A stretch of DNA of 64,000 bases, from positions 184,084 through 248,083 of the forward strand of contig WELB01000103.1 in assembly GCA_009602725.1 (NCBI GenBank). Reading direction: 5' to 3'. The notes beneath the pieces were generated by a model. The model did not search any database. It saw only the letters and a list, made by a program, of their open reading frames with translations, and was not told where the DNA came from. This stretch comes from Spirogloea muscicola (Eukaryota > Streptophyta > Zygnematophyceae > Spirogloeales > Spirogloeaceae). A program made the position numbers and the translations under genes. Within the stretch, counting starts at the first letter, position 1. Each line of letters opens with the position of its first letter. Positions 31,932-44,624 of this stretch are shown here, in pieces.

Positions 31932-33949
31932 ACACATTCCGGCCTCCCCACCTGTAAAGGTGCTCGGGGATACTGACCATAATCCAGAAAGAACGGTGTG
32001 TGTTTAGCGGACTCGTGGAAGGCATTATTTACAGCGTACTCCGCTGGAGCAAGATACTCATCCCGGTCACTTTGGCTGGCGTTTACAAAATGTCGTAACA
32101 TGTCTTCCAACACCCGATCCATTCTTTCCGTCTGACCATCTGTCTGGGGGAGGAAAGCCGTGGACATGGATTGCTGGGTGCCATTCAGCCTGTACACCTC
32201 TTTCCAGAAGTTCCCTGTGAAGCAAGGGTGGCGGTCAGACACGATCGGCTCGGGAAGTCCATGCAGTTTCCATACTCGATCCACGAATTTGCCAGCAATT
32301 CCTGGCCGACACCTTTGTGGTCGTAGGCGCAAAATGCGCCATCCTACTCAGACGATCCACAAAAAAGACAACGGCGTCATAGCCGTTCCGCGTCATTGGC
32401 AAGTGGATGATGCAATCCACGCTTATATCAGACCAGGAGGAATCTCCAAGGGTTGGAGCAAACCGGCAGGCTTATGAGTGCGTGCCTTTCTGCGCTGGCA
32501 GGTGGCACAAGTCTTCACAGAAGACTTGACTTGAACTTTCTAGTCCGGCCACCAAAAGAAAAGCTGAACAGCTTTCTTTGCCTTTCCCATACCCAGATGA
32601 CCACTATACGGATGCTCATGCAGAATACTGCTGCGTTAGGGACTGCAATGGCTTTACCTCGCCACCAAAAGCCTACGTCATTTATTAGTGTTCGTGTATT
32701 GGTTTGTAATGCGAATCATGGGTCTGTGCCGTACGCATCACGATACGCACATACAGCTCAGAGAGTTTGGCGGTGGACTGCCAAGCAGCTGCAAGAGTAG
32801 GCCGCACGTCTCCGGTCTGAACCCCCTAAGTGTGCAAGACAGCTGCCACAGCAGCCCCTGCAATGTTGCGTACTGAATGCGCAACATTCATACTTCCGAG
32901 CGGTACAATCACTGGAAACGGAATTTGACCATGCACTTAGCTCACTGTGCTTGACGACTGCTCAATTGCTGTTGTATGTGAAAGTAGGTCAACGGGCAAT
33001 GATCCGTTACGACCTTGAAATCAACAACCTCAAGATTGCATCGCCACATTCATTGTAGGGCGTGTACAACAGCAAAGAGCTCTTGCTCCCTCGTAGCGGA
33101 GGTACGTCCTGCAGGACAAAGCAGGCCACCTTTCGATGCTACGGGGTGACCCGCCTGCAAGAGAACGGCACCAATGCCGATCAAAGAGGCGTCACATACT
33201 ACTTCGAATGGCACGCCTTCTCGAGGCAAGGCCAAAACGGGTGGATGCACCAGGACCCGTTTTCATATCCTCAAATGCCCTCTGGCATTTGGACGGCAAC
33301 ACCCAGCTTACGTCCTGACGAGTGAGCATCGTAAGGAAGATGCCATACTTCCGTATCCTTACAGGAACTAACGGAAAAAGTTTGCGAATCCCAAAACTGA
33401 ACGCAATTGTGGCAAATTCCGTGGCGCATTGACTACTACAGTCCTTCACTACTTGGTTTAGGGTTTAGGGATCTCCAGCCAAAGCTGGAGTAGTATGAGA
33501 GTACGTGTTCAAGAACAGCCTTGCGGCTCAGCTTGCCAGGATGCTAGTCAAAGCAATCCCATACAGGTCAACCCCTCTGAAAATTAAAGCGAAGACGAGC
33601 AATACCCGGAGTACACAAAATGCACTAGCCAGCTGAAGGCATCACATTGTTGGCAGCTTACACTCAAATGCACAGAGATCCTCAGGCATATAGCTGGGCT
33701 AATGGCGCAATCTTCACTACTCAGTATACGGGTTTGCTGACAGATCACTCGAGCAGGACACAGAGCCACGCCTCGTCTCGTCCATACCCGATTCACGGGG
33801 CTTGATACGTAGGCACCGCAGAGATTAAGGACGCAAAGAGAGTTCCAGGCAGTGGGTGCTGCAGGGGGCATTGACAACATTCGCCAACCTGGCCTCAGCA
33901 CACCCACTTAGCCCGTAGCCGTGATGATATCATCAACAGCTATAGAGAG
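31932..33949 (-). mobile_element. Element G/H, part 1 (D family), interrupted by C
   Basis: Minus-strand gypsy fossil. Integrase lies at about 31,940-32,560, the end of RNase H and the integrase N-terminus at about 32,640-33,250, and a piece near the RT/RNase H border at about 33,250-33,450. The unassigned block shared with element D lies at about 33,470-33,949. The right edge ends exactly at a GAGAG target duplication, where element C inserted; the rest follows at 41,822. Very old, more than twenty breaks in the whole element. Confidence 0.72.
33455..33470 (+). repeat. Short interstitial telomere-like repeat
   Basis: GGTTTAGGGTTTAGGG, two units of the plant-type telomere repeat TTTAGGG, inside the G/H fossil. 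Confidence 0.7.
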
Positions 33950-34851
33950 TGTAACGTCCCCGCCGTTACGGGACGATTAGCTTCGAGTTAAGCGCTACCA
34001 CTGACGCGCTCGCGACTGACGCATGCGACGCGCGTGCGACAGCGCAAGAGCGCCGCGCGAGGTGTCGCGCGGTGTGACGCGCCTGCTGACGATGTGACGT
34101 GCAGGCGCGCCGCCTCCAGCCGAGGCGGCGAATCCTGGTCTTCCAGAGCGGAGCTTCTCGGCATATTCCTGATTCTGCCGTCGTGCCCGCAATGACGTGT
34201 ATGGGACACGTGTCGCGCGTCTGTGACGCCGCGCCAAACCCGTGACTCACTGGTGGCGCCGCAAGCCGGCGCCGCAAGGCGCCGCCGCAAGGCGGCACCG
34301 CCGGGCGCCGCTCGGCGGCGCCGCAGGACGGCCGCCGCCTCCAGAAGGGAGCCGCGTGGCCTGCCCTCGCACTAGATTCCCCTTGTCGGGCCCGCCTTCC
34401 CGAAGGTGGGCCCTGAGACGAACCTCCCAGAGACCCCTGGGGAGGGTGGCACATGAAGCACTACAAGTAGGGCTGAGAGCCGACTCGGAGACAACTCAGT
34501 CAACCTCGGTGAAGCCCGCGAGAGAGAGGCGCAGCCCTGCTGCCGCCTGCTGCCGCAGCCCGCCGACGCAGCTCTGCTGCTGCCCGCTGCTGCAGCTTGT
34601 CGCCGCATTCCATTGTCGCGGACCTTCGACGGCTCTCTGTGAGTAAGACTGTGACCGCTCCTTTGGGGACAGTCGCTGGCCCGTACCTGAGAGGTGAGTC
34701 GCTGCCTGTCGGCATCGCCTCAGGGCGAGACTTCCGCTGCGTATCACACGTGGTGCTTTCACTGTGCTGGGGGTTTGTCTCTAAACCCCAGCGACCGAAT
34801 CCCAAAAGGACGTGACCCCCGACTGTGCTGTTAAGGGTCAGGGCCGTCACA
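33950..34851 (+). repeat. 5' LTR of element C, type I
   Basis: Starts TGTAACGTCCCCGCCGTTAC and ends CAGGGCCGTCACA. Contains a cluster of GGCGCC-rich hairpins at about 34,252-34,335 and the GCCGCCTGCTGCCGCAGCCC block also seen in other LTR types. Confidence 0.93.
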
Positions 34852-34852
34852 T

Positions 34853-34869
34853 TGGTATCAGAGGAGTCC
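34853..34869 (+). other. Primer-binding site of element C
   Basis: TGGTATCAGAGGAGTCC one or two bases after the LTR; TGGTATCAGAG complements the 3' end of initiator methionine tRNA. Same site as in element D. Confidence 0.85.
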
Positions 34870-37462
34870 TTGCATCTGATTGGCCTCGTAATCTTTTGCG
34901 GTTGACAGTGCAAGGTTCCTTCTGATGTGCTGGCACTGATTGTCCTTTGAGACGTCTTCGTGCCAGAGTGTATCCGTGGATCTGCATCGCCGGGTCGACT
35001 GGTGCTGTCCATCCTATCGCCCGCTGCATCCACGTGTCCGGCGTCGGCTATGGCGGCAGATCCTCCACCACCCCGGCGGCAAGCCGTATTGCCAGGTCAG
35101 TACTTTGCCTGCGTAACCTTTTGCGGTCGGCGGATTGCCTGCCGTATGGCAAGGAGTTGAAACGGACCGCCGTTGGGCGGCGAAGTCTGACTATCTGCCA
35201 GAGGCTGGTCCGTACTCCAGTCCTGGTCCCTCCCTCAGTTGCTCGTACAGCTTGCGAGTTGGGGGTATGGTCGGTGCGCTGCCATGATTGCTTTGCATTT
35301 CCGGGCCCCGGCATAGCTCAGTACCATTGTGAAAGTATTGTCCTGGCCGTTGTGTCTTACGCCAACCGCTGACTTGATCCCTCAGTGTGTGTGGTGTAAA
35401 GGCATGGAGTCGGCTAGCTCAAGTGCACCGCCATGCCCTCCACCGCCAGCTGTACCTCCTCCTGAAGTAGAGGACGTCGTCAACGACCTAGCGCAGCTCC
35501 GTGCACCTGGCCCGGATGGGCTGACTTCTGAAGAGGTGCGGCGCCTTGCGCGCCTGAAGGAGCAGTTGGAGACTGCCGTTCCCGGTGGGTAATTGCTGGC
35601 AAATCCTGTGTGGGGGATGCTGTGTGCCGAAGTGCGGATCCTCATTGCCCGGGTGTGTGCGGGCGAGGAACGCATCCAACGCCTGAAGGCGAAAGTCAGC
35701 CATAGCGCTCGGCTGGGCCGTGCCCAGCCATGCCAGCCAGCCAAGTTCAGTGGGCAAGGCAGTCTTGCCGCGTGGTTGCGCGAAATGATGGCATGGTTCG
35801 TCCTCTGTGAGGCGCCATCGGCATCTCGAGTTGGGATTGCTGCCACGTACCTGACCGGTGATCCTGCCGCATGGTGGGTCTGTGAAGTTATCCTCTACCC
35901 CCAGTGTATTCAATACGTGGGATTCGCGAGGTCGTTGACTTCTATGTACGGCGAAGTCCACGCGGAGCTGAAGGCCCGCAATGAAATCGATGCAATCCGC
36001 ATACGAGGTGATGACTGCGAATACTATGTCCGGCGATATCATATGCTGCTGGTGAAGTGTGGGTCCATGGACGCCAAGGACCAAGTACAGCGCTTTAAAG
36101 CCGGTCTGCCACAGCACATTGCGGTGATGTCGCAAGTGGACAAGACCACCTTTCAGCCAGTGACGACTTTGGAGAAGCTCATTGAGCAAGCTCGTCAGTC
36201 GTACTCGATGTACCCGACGCGCAAGCGATTCCTCCGGGAGGAAGATGGGGACAAGTCGGGGCTGTCACCCGCAAAGCGCTTCAAGCCCAAGTCCGGGTTC
36301 AGGCCAAGTGGTAAGTCTGGGCCACCATCGCGGTCGGCGCCAGCCAAGGCTGCAGCGAAGTTCGTCCCAGAAGAGGACACGGCTTGTTGCCGATGTGGCC
36401 AAGAGGGCCACCGGATTCGGGACTGTCTGCAACCGCCGACATCCCAACCTACCAAGCCTGCTTGGACGCGCCCGGAAAAGGGAAAAGTGAGTCCACCTCC
36501 CTATCACCGTCGTGGGTGTTTCATCGGCATGCTGTGGAAATGCTAGTTGAACGCTTAGGACGAGTGTGTCCGCTGTCTGTTATGCCAGTAGTACGCTCTG
36601 TGCATGGGCTTAAGCAAGCGCTGGTGAACGAGGTCCCCTCATTGTGTGGGTCCCTTCCAATCAGTTGCAGAAAGCTGCGAGCATGTACTTGAGCTGGATC
36701 AGTTTCCATGGTGCTAAAGAACCGGTGTTCTTCATTGTGCCATACAGTCAAGGAGTAATCCCTCAACCTCCGTCGGGGCTGGTGTTGTTGTGTCGCCACA
36801 TGGCGAAGCGCCCTCAAGTGAAATCGGAAGTTGAAAATGTTGTACGCCCCTCAAGGAAACTGTTCGCGTATGAAGCTCGGAGTTTCATTCTTACTACCGT
36901 AAGTGCCTCGGCAGTCGCTGCCGCAGCGCCAACTATGGTGTGTTCAGGACTGTGGCCGGTCATGCGGTCCAGATCCTCATAGATACGGGGGCTACTGTCT
37001 CCTGCATCAGTAAGAATGTTGTGAGCGACAAGGGCTTTGTTGTAAAGCCCATAGATGTCTCTCAAGCTACATTGGCTAATGGACAAACTGCCGAAGTCAT
37101 GGGCTATTGTCGAGTCCCCATACACATTCAAAATTATAAGACGGTTGTGTCTTGCCTTGTCATTGAATTGGCACCAGGCTTTGATGTGATTTTGGGCGAT
37201 GATTGGCTTTGTTCCATGGCGGCCCTATTTGACTTTGATGCGCGGACTTGCTCTGGTCAACGCGGTGCTCAACGTTTTGTATTGCACAAAGACGTTCCCC
37301 GCGCGCCACCATCCGTTAATGCTTCCTCTATCCAGCTGTCGGCTGTGCAGTTCAAGAAGCTCCTTCACGCAGAACCGGCTTCGCCCGTGTATCTGTTGGT
37401 GGTAATGAGTGCTGAGTCTCCCCCTGACTCAGGAGTAGTGAGTGATGTGGCCTCACATGGGC

Positions 37463-37982
37463 TGTAACGATCCAGCCGTTTGGTTATGCCACACGGTGCT
37501 GTTAGCGTTACATGACCGCTAGCCGCTTGATGGACAAGTGGGCCCGCCCAGGTGCGGGCAACTCCCGCCCGTCCTGGACTAACCCTCGCCAGGTTCCACC
37601 CTGCCAAGGGGGGACCTTGGGCCCGCCGCAAGGGCAGGCCTTGGGGCAACCCGCTCACACCCCTGGAGGGGGGGTGGCACGGGGGAAGCACTACGAGCCT
37701 TGAGCCGAGACCCGACATCAGTTCGAACCGGTAAAGCCCAGGAGCAGCCTTGCCGCTGCTCGCCGCCGCAGCCGCCGCCGTACCTTGCTGCGGGGCCTGC
37801 TGCGCCGGCCTGCGCCCAGGAGGTGGAGTCGCCGCCGGACGGCGGCGCCACGGGGCCTGTATTCCGCTGCGCCTATGCGCTAGTGCTTTGCCTGTGTAGT
37901 GGGTTGGTCCCTAAACCCCCTACAGCCGAACTCAATAAGGACTGCTCACCCTAACTGCGTGTGTAGGGCGAGGTTCCTTACA
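37463..37982 (+). repeat. Solo LTR, type II, nested in element C
   Basis: A 520-bp LTR starting TGTAACGATCCAGCCGTTTG and ending GCGAGGTTCCTTACA, flanked on both sides by the 5-bp target duplication TGGGC (37,458-37,462 and 37,983-37,987). It is the cleanest type II copy; minus-strand relatives lie at 6,670-7,797 and 44,625-45,167. Confidence 0.92.
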
Positions 37983-40927
37983 TGGGCCGGCTCTTGACAA
38001 GTTGTTGGCAGAATTCTCGGATGTCTTCCCCGAAGTTCTCCCAGACGGTCTGCCTCCTCATACGATTCCTCTGGAGCCCGGCGCTGCGCCGCCGTACCGT
38101 CTTATGTATCGACTGAGTCCTCTCGAATTTCGCGAGATGCAATCCCAAGTGGAGGATTTGCTAAAGAAAGGGCATATCGAGCCTTCCCAGTCGCCGTACG
38201 GTGCACCGATCCTCTTCGTTAAGAAGAAAGATGGTTGTCTTCGGATGTGCATCGACTATCGAGCTCTGAACAAGCTCACAGTCAAGAACCGGTACCCGTT
38301 GCCGCGCATTGATGATCTGTTCGATCGTCTCGCGGAAGCTAATGTGTTCACCTCCCTCGATTTGCAAAGCGGCTATCACCAAATTCGTATTGCACCTGAG
38401 GATGTACCGAATCGGCGTTCCGTACGCCACTCGGTCACTTCCAATTCAAAATGCTCAGCTTTGGCTTGACCAATGCACCTGCCACATTTCAGGCTGTAAT
38501 GACGAAGGTCTTTGGCCCCCTACTGTACGATTTCGTACTGGTTTACTTGGATGACATACTGGTGTTTAGTGAAACGCCTGAGAATCATGTGCGGCACCTG
38601 CGGCAAGTGCTGCAGTTGCTCCGTGAGAATAAGTTGTATGCCAAGAAATCCAAGTGCGTCTTTAATCAGCCCGAGCTGACATACTTAGGGCATGTGGTGG
38701 GCAAAGACGGGGTTCGCGTCGACCCCAAGAAGACTGCAGTAGTAACGGACTGGCCGGTGCCACGGAATGTGCCACAGTTGCGATCCTTCTTGGTATTCGC
38801 GAATTACTTCCGTAAGTTCCTGCAAGAATACGGAAGTATGGCATCTCCTCTTACGAAGCTCACTCGTAAGGACGTGTCCTGGGGGTGGACGTCCGAGTGC
38901 CAGAAGGCATTCGAGGATATAAAACGGGTCCTCGTTGATCCACCCGTTTTGGCCTTGCCTCGAGAAGGCGTGCCATTTGAAGTAGTCTGTGACGCCTCAT
39001 TGGTCTGTATTGGTGCCGTTTCTTGCAGGAGGCTGACCCCGTAGCATTTGAGAGACGCCTGCTTCGTCCGGCAGAGCGTAACTACACTACGGGGAAGCAA
39101 GACCTCCTTGCTGTTGTGCACGCCCTACGTGTGTGGCGATGCTATCTCGAGGGTGTTGAATCTACGGTCGTAACGCATCACTGCCCGTTGACCTACTTTC
39201 ACACACAACAGCATTTGAGCAGGCGTCATACAAGGTGGGCAGAGTTGTTGGCCATATTCCATTTCCAGTGGGTATACCGCCCTGGAAGAATGAATGTTGC
39301 GGACCTGGTGAGCCGCAGCATTGTAGGGGCTGATGTGGCGGCTGTCTTGCACGCATCAGGGGCTCAGACCGCAGACGTGGAGCTGCTCGGCAGTCCACCG
39401 CCAACCTCTCTGAGCTGTATGTGCGTATTCGTGATGGGTATAGCACCGACCCGTGGTTTGCAGATGCAAACAATACACGCACAGTAGTGTCTGACAAAGA
39501 TTTTTGGTGGCAAGGGGACGCCATTGTAGTTCCTGACTGCAATGCCCTACGAAGTACTATCATGCAGGAGATGCATGAGCCACCCTATAGTGGTCATTTG
39601 GGTATGAAGAAGACAAAGAAAGCTATTCAGCTTCTCTTTTGGTGGCCCGGCTTGAAAGCCCAGGTACAGTCTTTTGTGAAGACTTGCGCCACCTGCCAGC
39701 GTAGTTAAGGCACGCTCTCACAAGCCTGCCGGATTGCTCCAACCTTTGGAGATTCCTTCGCGGAACTGGTCTGATGTCAGTGTGAATTTCATCACCCAAC
39801 TCCCCAGGACGCGAAACGGCTATGATGCCATTGTCGTGTTGTGGATCGTCTAAGTAAAATGGTGCATTTTGCGCCTACGACCACGACAGTGTCCGCTCCG
39901 GAATTTGCTGGTATCTTCGTGGACCGTGTATGGAAACTGCACGGAGTGGCCGAGCGAATCGTGTCTGATCGCGACCCTCGCTTCACGGGTTACTTCTGGC
40001 GTGAAGTGTGCAGGCTTATTGGCACTAAGCAATCCTTATCCACGGCATTCCACCCCCAGACCGATGGTCAGACAGAAAGGATGAATCGGGTTTTGGAGGA
40101 CATGTTACGGCATTTTGCAAACCCCAGCCAGACCGGCTGGGATAAGTATCTTGCTCCAGCGGAATATGCTGTGAACAAATGCCTTTCATGAGTCCACCAA
40201 GAACACCCCTTTCTTCCTTAAGTGCGGTCAGCATCCCCGGGCACCTTTACAGGTGGGGAGGCCGGAACGTGTGCCGGTCGCAGCAACCTTTACCGGTCAC
40301 CTCCTGGAAGCTCAGCGGAGGGCTAGGCAATGCTGGGATATTGCCCAGCAACGGCAAAAGGCGTATGCTGATCGACATCGTCGAGATATATCCTTCGACG
40401 TGGGTGCCCAAGTGCTCTTGAGCACAAAGCACCTCTCCATGCGGGCAGTCGGTACGCCTAAATTGCTGCCAAAGTGGGTTGGACCCTTTCGTGTAGTGCG
40501 ACGTATCGGTCCGGTCGCATATGAGCTGGATACACCGGTACACTGAAAAATCCACAAGGTATTCCACGTCTCCCAGCTCGAACCATTCCATTCGGATGGT
40601 CGTGTCCAACCGCCCCCACCTCCCCTCGTCGTTGCGAAGGAGGAAGAGTTTCAGGTGGAGGAGATATTGTCTCACCGCGACAAACCCCGTGGGCGACGTA
40701 AGTCCCGAGAGTACCTTGTCAAGTGGCTCGTTCATGGACCTGAGCACAATACCTGGGAAACGGCGGCCAATATTGCCCATTGTCGCGCCATTCTCCGTAA
40801 GTATCTCGCAAAATGGGCATTCCCCTTTGCGTCGTAGTTCTCCACGCCCTCGTCGAGCTTAACCTCTTCGAGTTCGTGGCCCCCCTCTCCTTGTTCCCGA
40901 GGACGTGAACATTTAAGTGGGGAGGAA

Positions 40928-41821
40928 TGTAACGTCCCCGCCGTTACGGGACGCTTAGCTTCGAGTTAAGCGCTAACCACTGACGCGCTTGCGACTGACG
41001 CATGCGACGCGCGTGCGAGAGCGCGAGAGTGCCGCGCGAGGTGTCGCGCCTGCTTACGATGTGACGTGCAGGCGCGCCGCCTCCAGCCGAGGCGGCGAAT
41101 CCTGGTCTTCCAGAGCGGAGCTTCTCGGCATATTCCTGATTCTGCTGTCGTGCCCGCAATGACGTAAATGGGACACGTGTCGCGCGCCTGTGACGCCGCG
41201 CCAAACCCGTGATTCACTGGCGGCGCCGCAAGCCGGCGCCGCAGGGCGCCGCCGCAAGGCGGCGCCGCCGGGCGCCGCTCGGCGGCGCCGCAGGACGGCC
41301 GCCGCCTCCAGAAGAGAGCCGCGTGGCCTGCCCTCGCACTAGATTCCCCTTGTCGGGCCCGCCTTCCCGAAGGTGGGCCCTGAGACGAACCTCCCAGAGA
41401 CCCCTGGGGAGGGTGGCACATGAAGCACTACAAGTAGGGCTGAGAGCCGACTCGGAGACAACTCGGTCAACCTCGGTGAAGCCCGCGAGAGAGAGGCACA
41501 GCCCTGCTGCCGCCTGCTGCCGCAGCCCGCCGACGCAGCTCTGCTGCTGCCCGCTGCTGCAGCTTGTCGCCGCATTCCGTTGTCGCGGACCTTCGACGGC
41601 TCTCTGTGAGTGAGACTGTGACCGCTCCTTTGGGGACAGTCGCTGGCCCGTACCTGAGAGGTGAGTCGCTGCCTGTCGGCAGCGCCTCAGGGCGAGACTT
41701 CCGCTGCGTATCACACGTGGTGCTTTCACTGTGCTGGGGGTTTGTCTCTAAACCCCAGCGACCGAAACCAAAAAGGACGTACTGACCCCCGACTGTGCTG
41801 TTAAGGGTCAGGGCCGTCACA
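40928..41821 (+). repeat. 3' LTR of element C, type I
   Basis: Near-identical to the 5' LTR over its whole length, with the same ends and the same GGCGCC hairpin cluster (about 41,219-41,302). Followed by the GAGAG target duplication. Confidence 0.93.
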
Positions 41822-43190
41822 GAGAGCCTATGGACTTGCACTGGAAGTAGATAAAACCGAGTTGCTACTGACCAGGACTAATTCCAGTACGTCTGGCCAA
41901 CGCACCAAACAGGGTGAGGGCGACAGCCGCGAACAACAGGGATATGGCTAGGTGAGTACAACGCAGGGATCACCCATGGCGAGGCAGCACACAATACTGA
42001 TCTCACAATAACGTCCAAAACTTCCACGGGCACATGCCACAGCTAGGCCAGCTTGGGTTGGGCGTCACTGCATTAGAGCCCAGCTCGTGCACGATAAAGG
42101 GTTTCTGGCAAGCCGGTGCTGACCAGCAGCACAGCCGATAGCTGTCACACAGGGAGCGTCCTTGTGAAACACAAGCGACGATCACCACATTGACAAGAAC
42201 GAACATATCGTTCAGCGGCAAGCAAGGATGCAGTGGCACACACGCCACTCGTCACCCACATCAAAGCCGTTGCCAAATCCATGGCACCGCTTTTTGTACA
42301 TATATCTAGGGAAGACACAGCTTCTAAGGTGACTTTGTCCAACTAGGACAACACTGCCACGCAATGCGGGAAACCCGCCTTGAAGCATTACACTGTTTGG
42401 CGTCCATCGTACCGCATTTCATCAACAACGACATAATCTGCTGTACATACTCCTCGAAAGTATTGCCCACTATGCGAACGATGTCGACTTTATTGCGGGC
42501 ATCTAGCTCCGCACGCACCTTTCGTACTGGATGGTGAGTGAGCGGGTGAATAAGTCCCAAGTGATAAAACACTGTGGGGTGGGAGGACGACTTCGTTTTT
42601 TCGTTGCGAGACAACAGTTGCGAGATCCGCCCGTGAGGTAGGTGGTTGCAATCCCCGGGATGGTACAAGTGCTTCACACAGCACGAATCATTCGTTCTAC
42701 TCACGGAGCCAGGCGGCGAGGCTGCTCTGCCCATGGAACTTGGCAGGCTGGCACGGCTGGACACGCCCAGCCGCACGCCGTGGCTTACTTCACCTTGAGG
42801 CGGCAAACCCGCTGCTCACCCGCGCACATACGGGCAATCAGTGTTCGCACCGCACCTGTTCGCATAACACCACCAACACGGGGTTCACCAGCAGATTCCC
42901 ACTCGGGATTGTAGCCTCTACTTGCTGACCAGGCGCTCAAGACGCCGCGCCTCGGCCGATGTCAGGCCGTTCGCGCTGGGCGCTTGGAGCTCCGCCATCT
43001 CATTCACCATCTTTTCGACCTTAGCCGGTAGTCGGCGGAGGAGGATTAGGTTGCGCACTCGAGTCAGCGGATTCATGCCTTTACACCAACACACTCGAGG
43101 GCTCAAGTCGGCATAAGCCAGACCGCCGAGACAATACCACCACGATGTTGCTGAGCACGCTGGGGTCGCCCAGGCAAGACCAGCGCGTGC
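41822..43190 (-). mobile_element. Element G/H, part 2 (D family)
   Basis: Minus-strand continuation of the fossil at 31,932-33,949 on the other side of element C. It carries the other portion of the unassigned block (41,822-42,180), a protease-end remnant (about 42,130-42,280) and gag (about 42,350-43,110, with EMAELQAPSANGLTSAEARR). Leader sequence similar to element D's 14,930-15,020 reaches about 43,190. No LTR found at this end. Confidence 0.75.
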
Positions 43191-44624
43191 CTTGTCACTA
43201 CTAGGTGTATGACCCGCTGAAGAGCAGGCAAGCAGAAGGCCAAGAGGCTTCGGATCACATATATGGGAACGTCGAGGGGTGACTGCCGTAGCATTTTGGA
43301 CATCACCGACAGAAGAACGAGTGCCTTGATGGCGAAAGCATTGTGGACTGGAACAGCAGCGTGGCGGCCCGCTGGTGAGTAGGAGAGACGTTGCCAGTGC
43401 AACATTAGTCTGGACTTACCCTCGTGTATCTGGGCGTCGGCAAGCCGACCTGAGTGTGCAGAATGCCTGCACAATTGCAATCAGGCCGGCAAGAAGTTGA
43501 CTTTCGGCGCGGACACTTATCGTGTTCTGAACCTGCGGCGACCAGGGCCTCAATTGGTCAGGACCTGTGCTGCAATATAATAAAAATTTTGCACACGACG
43601 GACACCTCCTAAAGTAGGGCGGAGAAATTGGCCAGCCCGGTCGGCGAAGACCCGCGTCGAATTCCATACATGCTAAATATGTGGGAGGACTACGTGGAGA
43701 GTGTCTAATCCCTCATCATCACGGGCCCCCCAATACCTGCGGGTGAAGTATGGGCTGGCACCATATTTGCAATGATGAAGAGGAATGCCGCATATCTGGG
43801 TGGTCGCAATCTGTCCTCCTGTACGCACATGCTGTTTGGAAGTGGCGACTTGCACGTCCATATACCTTTTGCGACGGGACTGAGCTGAAACTATCCGATG
43901 TGGGAAGCAACCGGCGCTGTGGATTTTGGTCTCCTTATTCGCCGAATACAAGAATCGGCATCATGCATAAAGCTCGAGTAAGGGTGCTCATGGCTGCCTT
44001 CTTTGCTATAAAGACACAATGTGTCATACTTATTCGGAGCAGAGCAGAATGTCCTTCGGCAGAAATCAGTGAAGAAAGGAATGCTTGGACAACCCTTCCA
44101 TGTGCTACTTACTCCCAATGAAGCCAGTCATGGGGCCGTACCTGGATGTCGTACCTGCCCGCATAGCGCTAAGTACGCGTCGAAGTGCCACACCTGAAGC
44201 TCCGCCTACAGGCCAGGACTCTGCTTCATTCCCCCCAGCTGCCTGAGACCTAGGCAGCTGCATCCCCCGGAGTTAAGCAGCCTAACTAGAACAGCGGTAT
44301 GCATAGCGCGGACAGTACCACTGCCTCGCCGACACCTCAGACAGAGTCGGCCTTCTCCTACTTCGTCGCCCGCAGCCATCTTCATCGGCCACCGCTGGCT
44401 TCCCCGCTATCCTTTTTTCCGCGCCGAAGGTGGCCGTCACGCCACCCGCCTCGCTCACCCGCAGCCATCTGCTGGGAGGTCTCCCCCTGGCACGGGCCTC
44501 GGAGCAGTGGCTGTCGTCAACCTGCCACTTGCCATGGGACCGCCCTCGCGTGCAACATTCGCTAGTGGCAAAGCTTAGCAGCTGTGGCATGGCTCCAGGG
44601 CGACAGTACGACCTGGAGGACCAC
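43191..44624. other. No gene recognised
   Basis: Moderately GC DNA. A plus frame at 43,750-44,121 (123 codons, many Cys/Trp, no motif) and minus frames over the same bases are not convincing. CAGCTGCCTGAGACCTAGGC followed by AGCTG (about 44,237-44,262) makes a 9-bp stem hairpin. Confidence 0.4.

Larger units (their letters stand above)
33950..41821 (+). mobile_element. Element C: youngest full-length Ty3/gypsy chromovirus
   Basis: A 7.9-kb plus-strand element with both LTRs (33,950-34,851 and 40,928-41,821) and a perfect 5-bp target duplication GAGAG (33,945-33,949 and 41,822-41,826). Parts in order: primer-binding site; gag from about 35,404 with a CCHC knuckle (CCRCGQEGHRIRDC, about 36,385-36,426); protease (DTGATVSC, about 36,980); reverse transcriptase (about 38,090-38,890, with the YLDD box near 38,545); RNase H (about 38,960-39,310); integrase (about 39,400-40,500); chromodomain (EEILSHRDKPRGRRKSREYL, about 40,655-40,720, through HNTWE). 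A purine tract AAGTGGGGAGGAA precedes the 3' LTR. The LTRs differ by only a few per cent, so it is young, but it is broken in roughly half a dozen to ten places and also carries a nested solo LTR. Confidence 0.92.

Noticed and set aside
43750-44121. 123-codon plus-strand frame as a host gene
   Set aside because: No recognisable domain, a competing minus-strand frame over the same bases, and unusual Cys/Trp composition.
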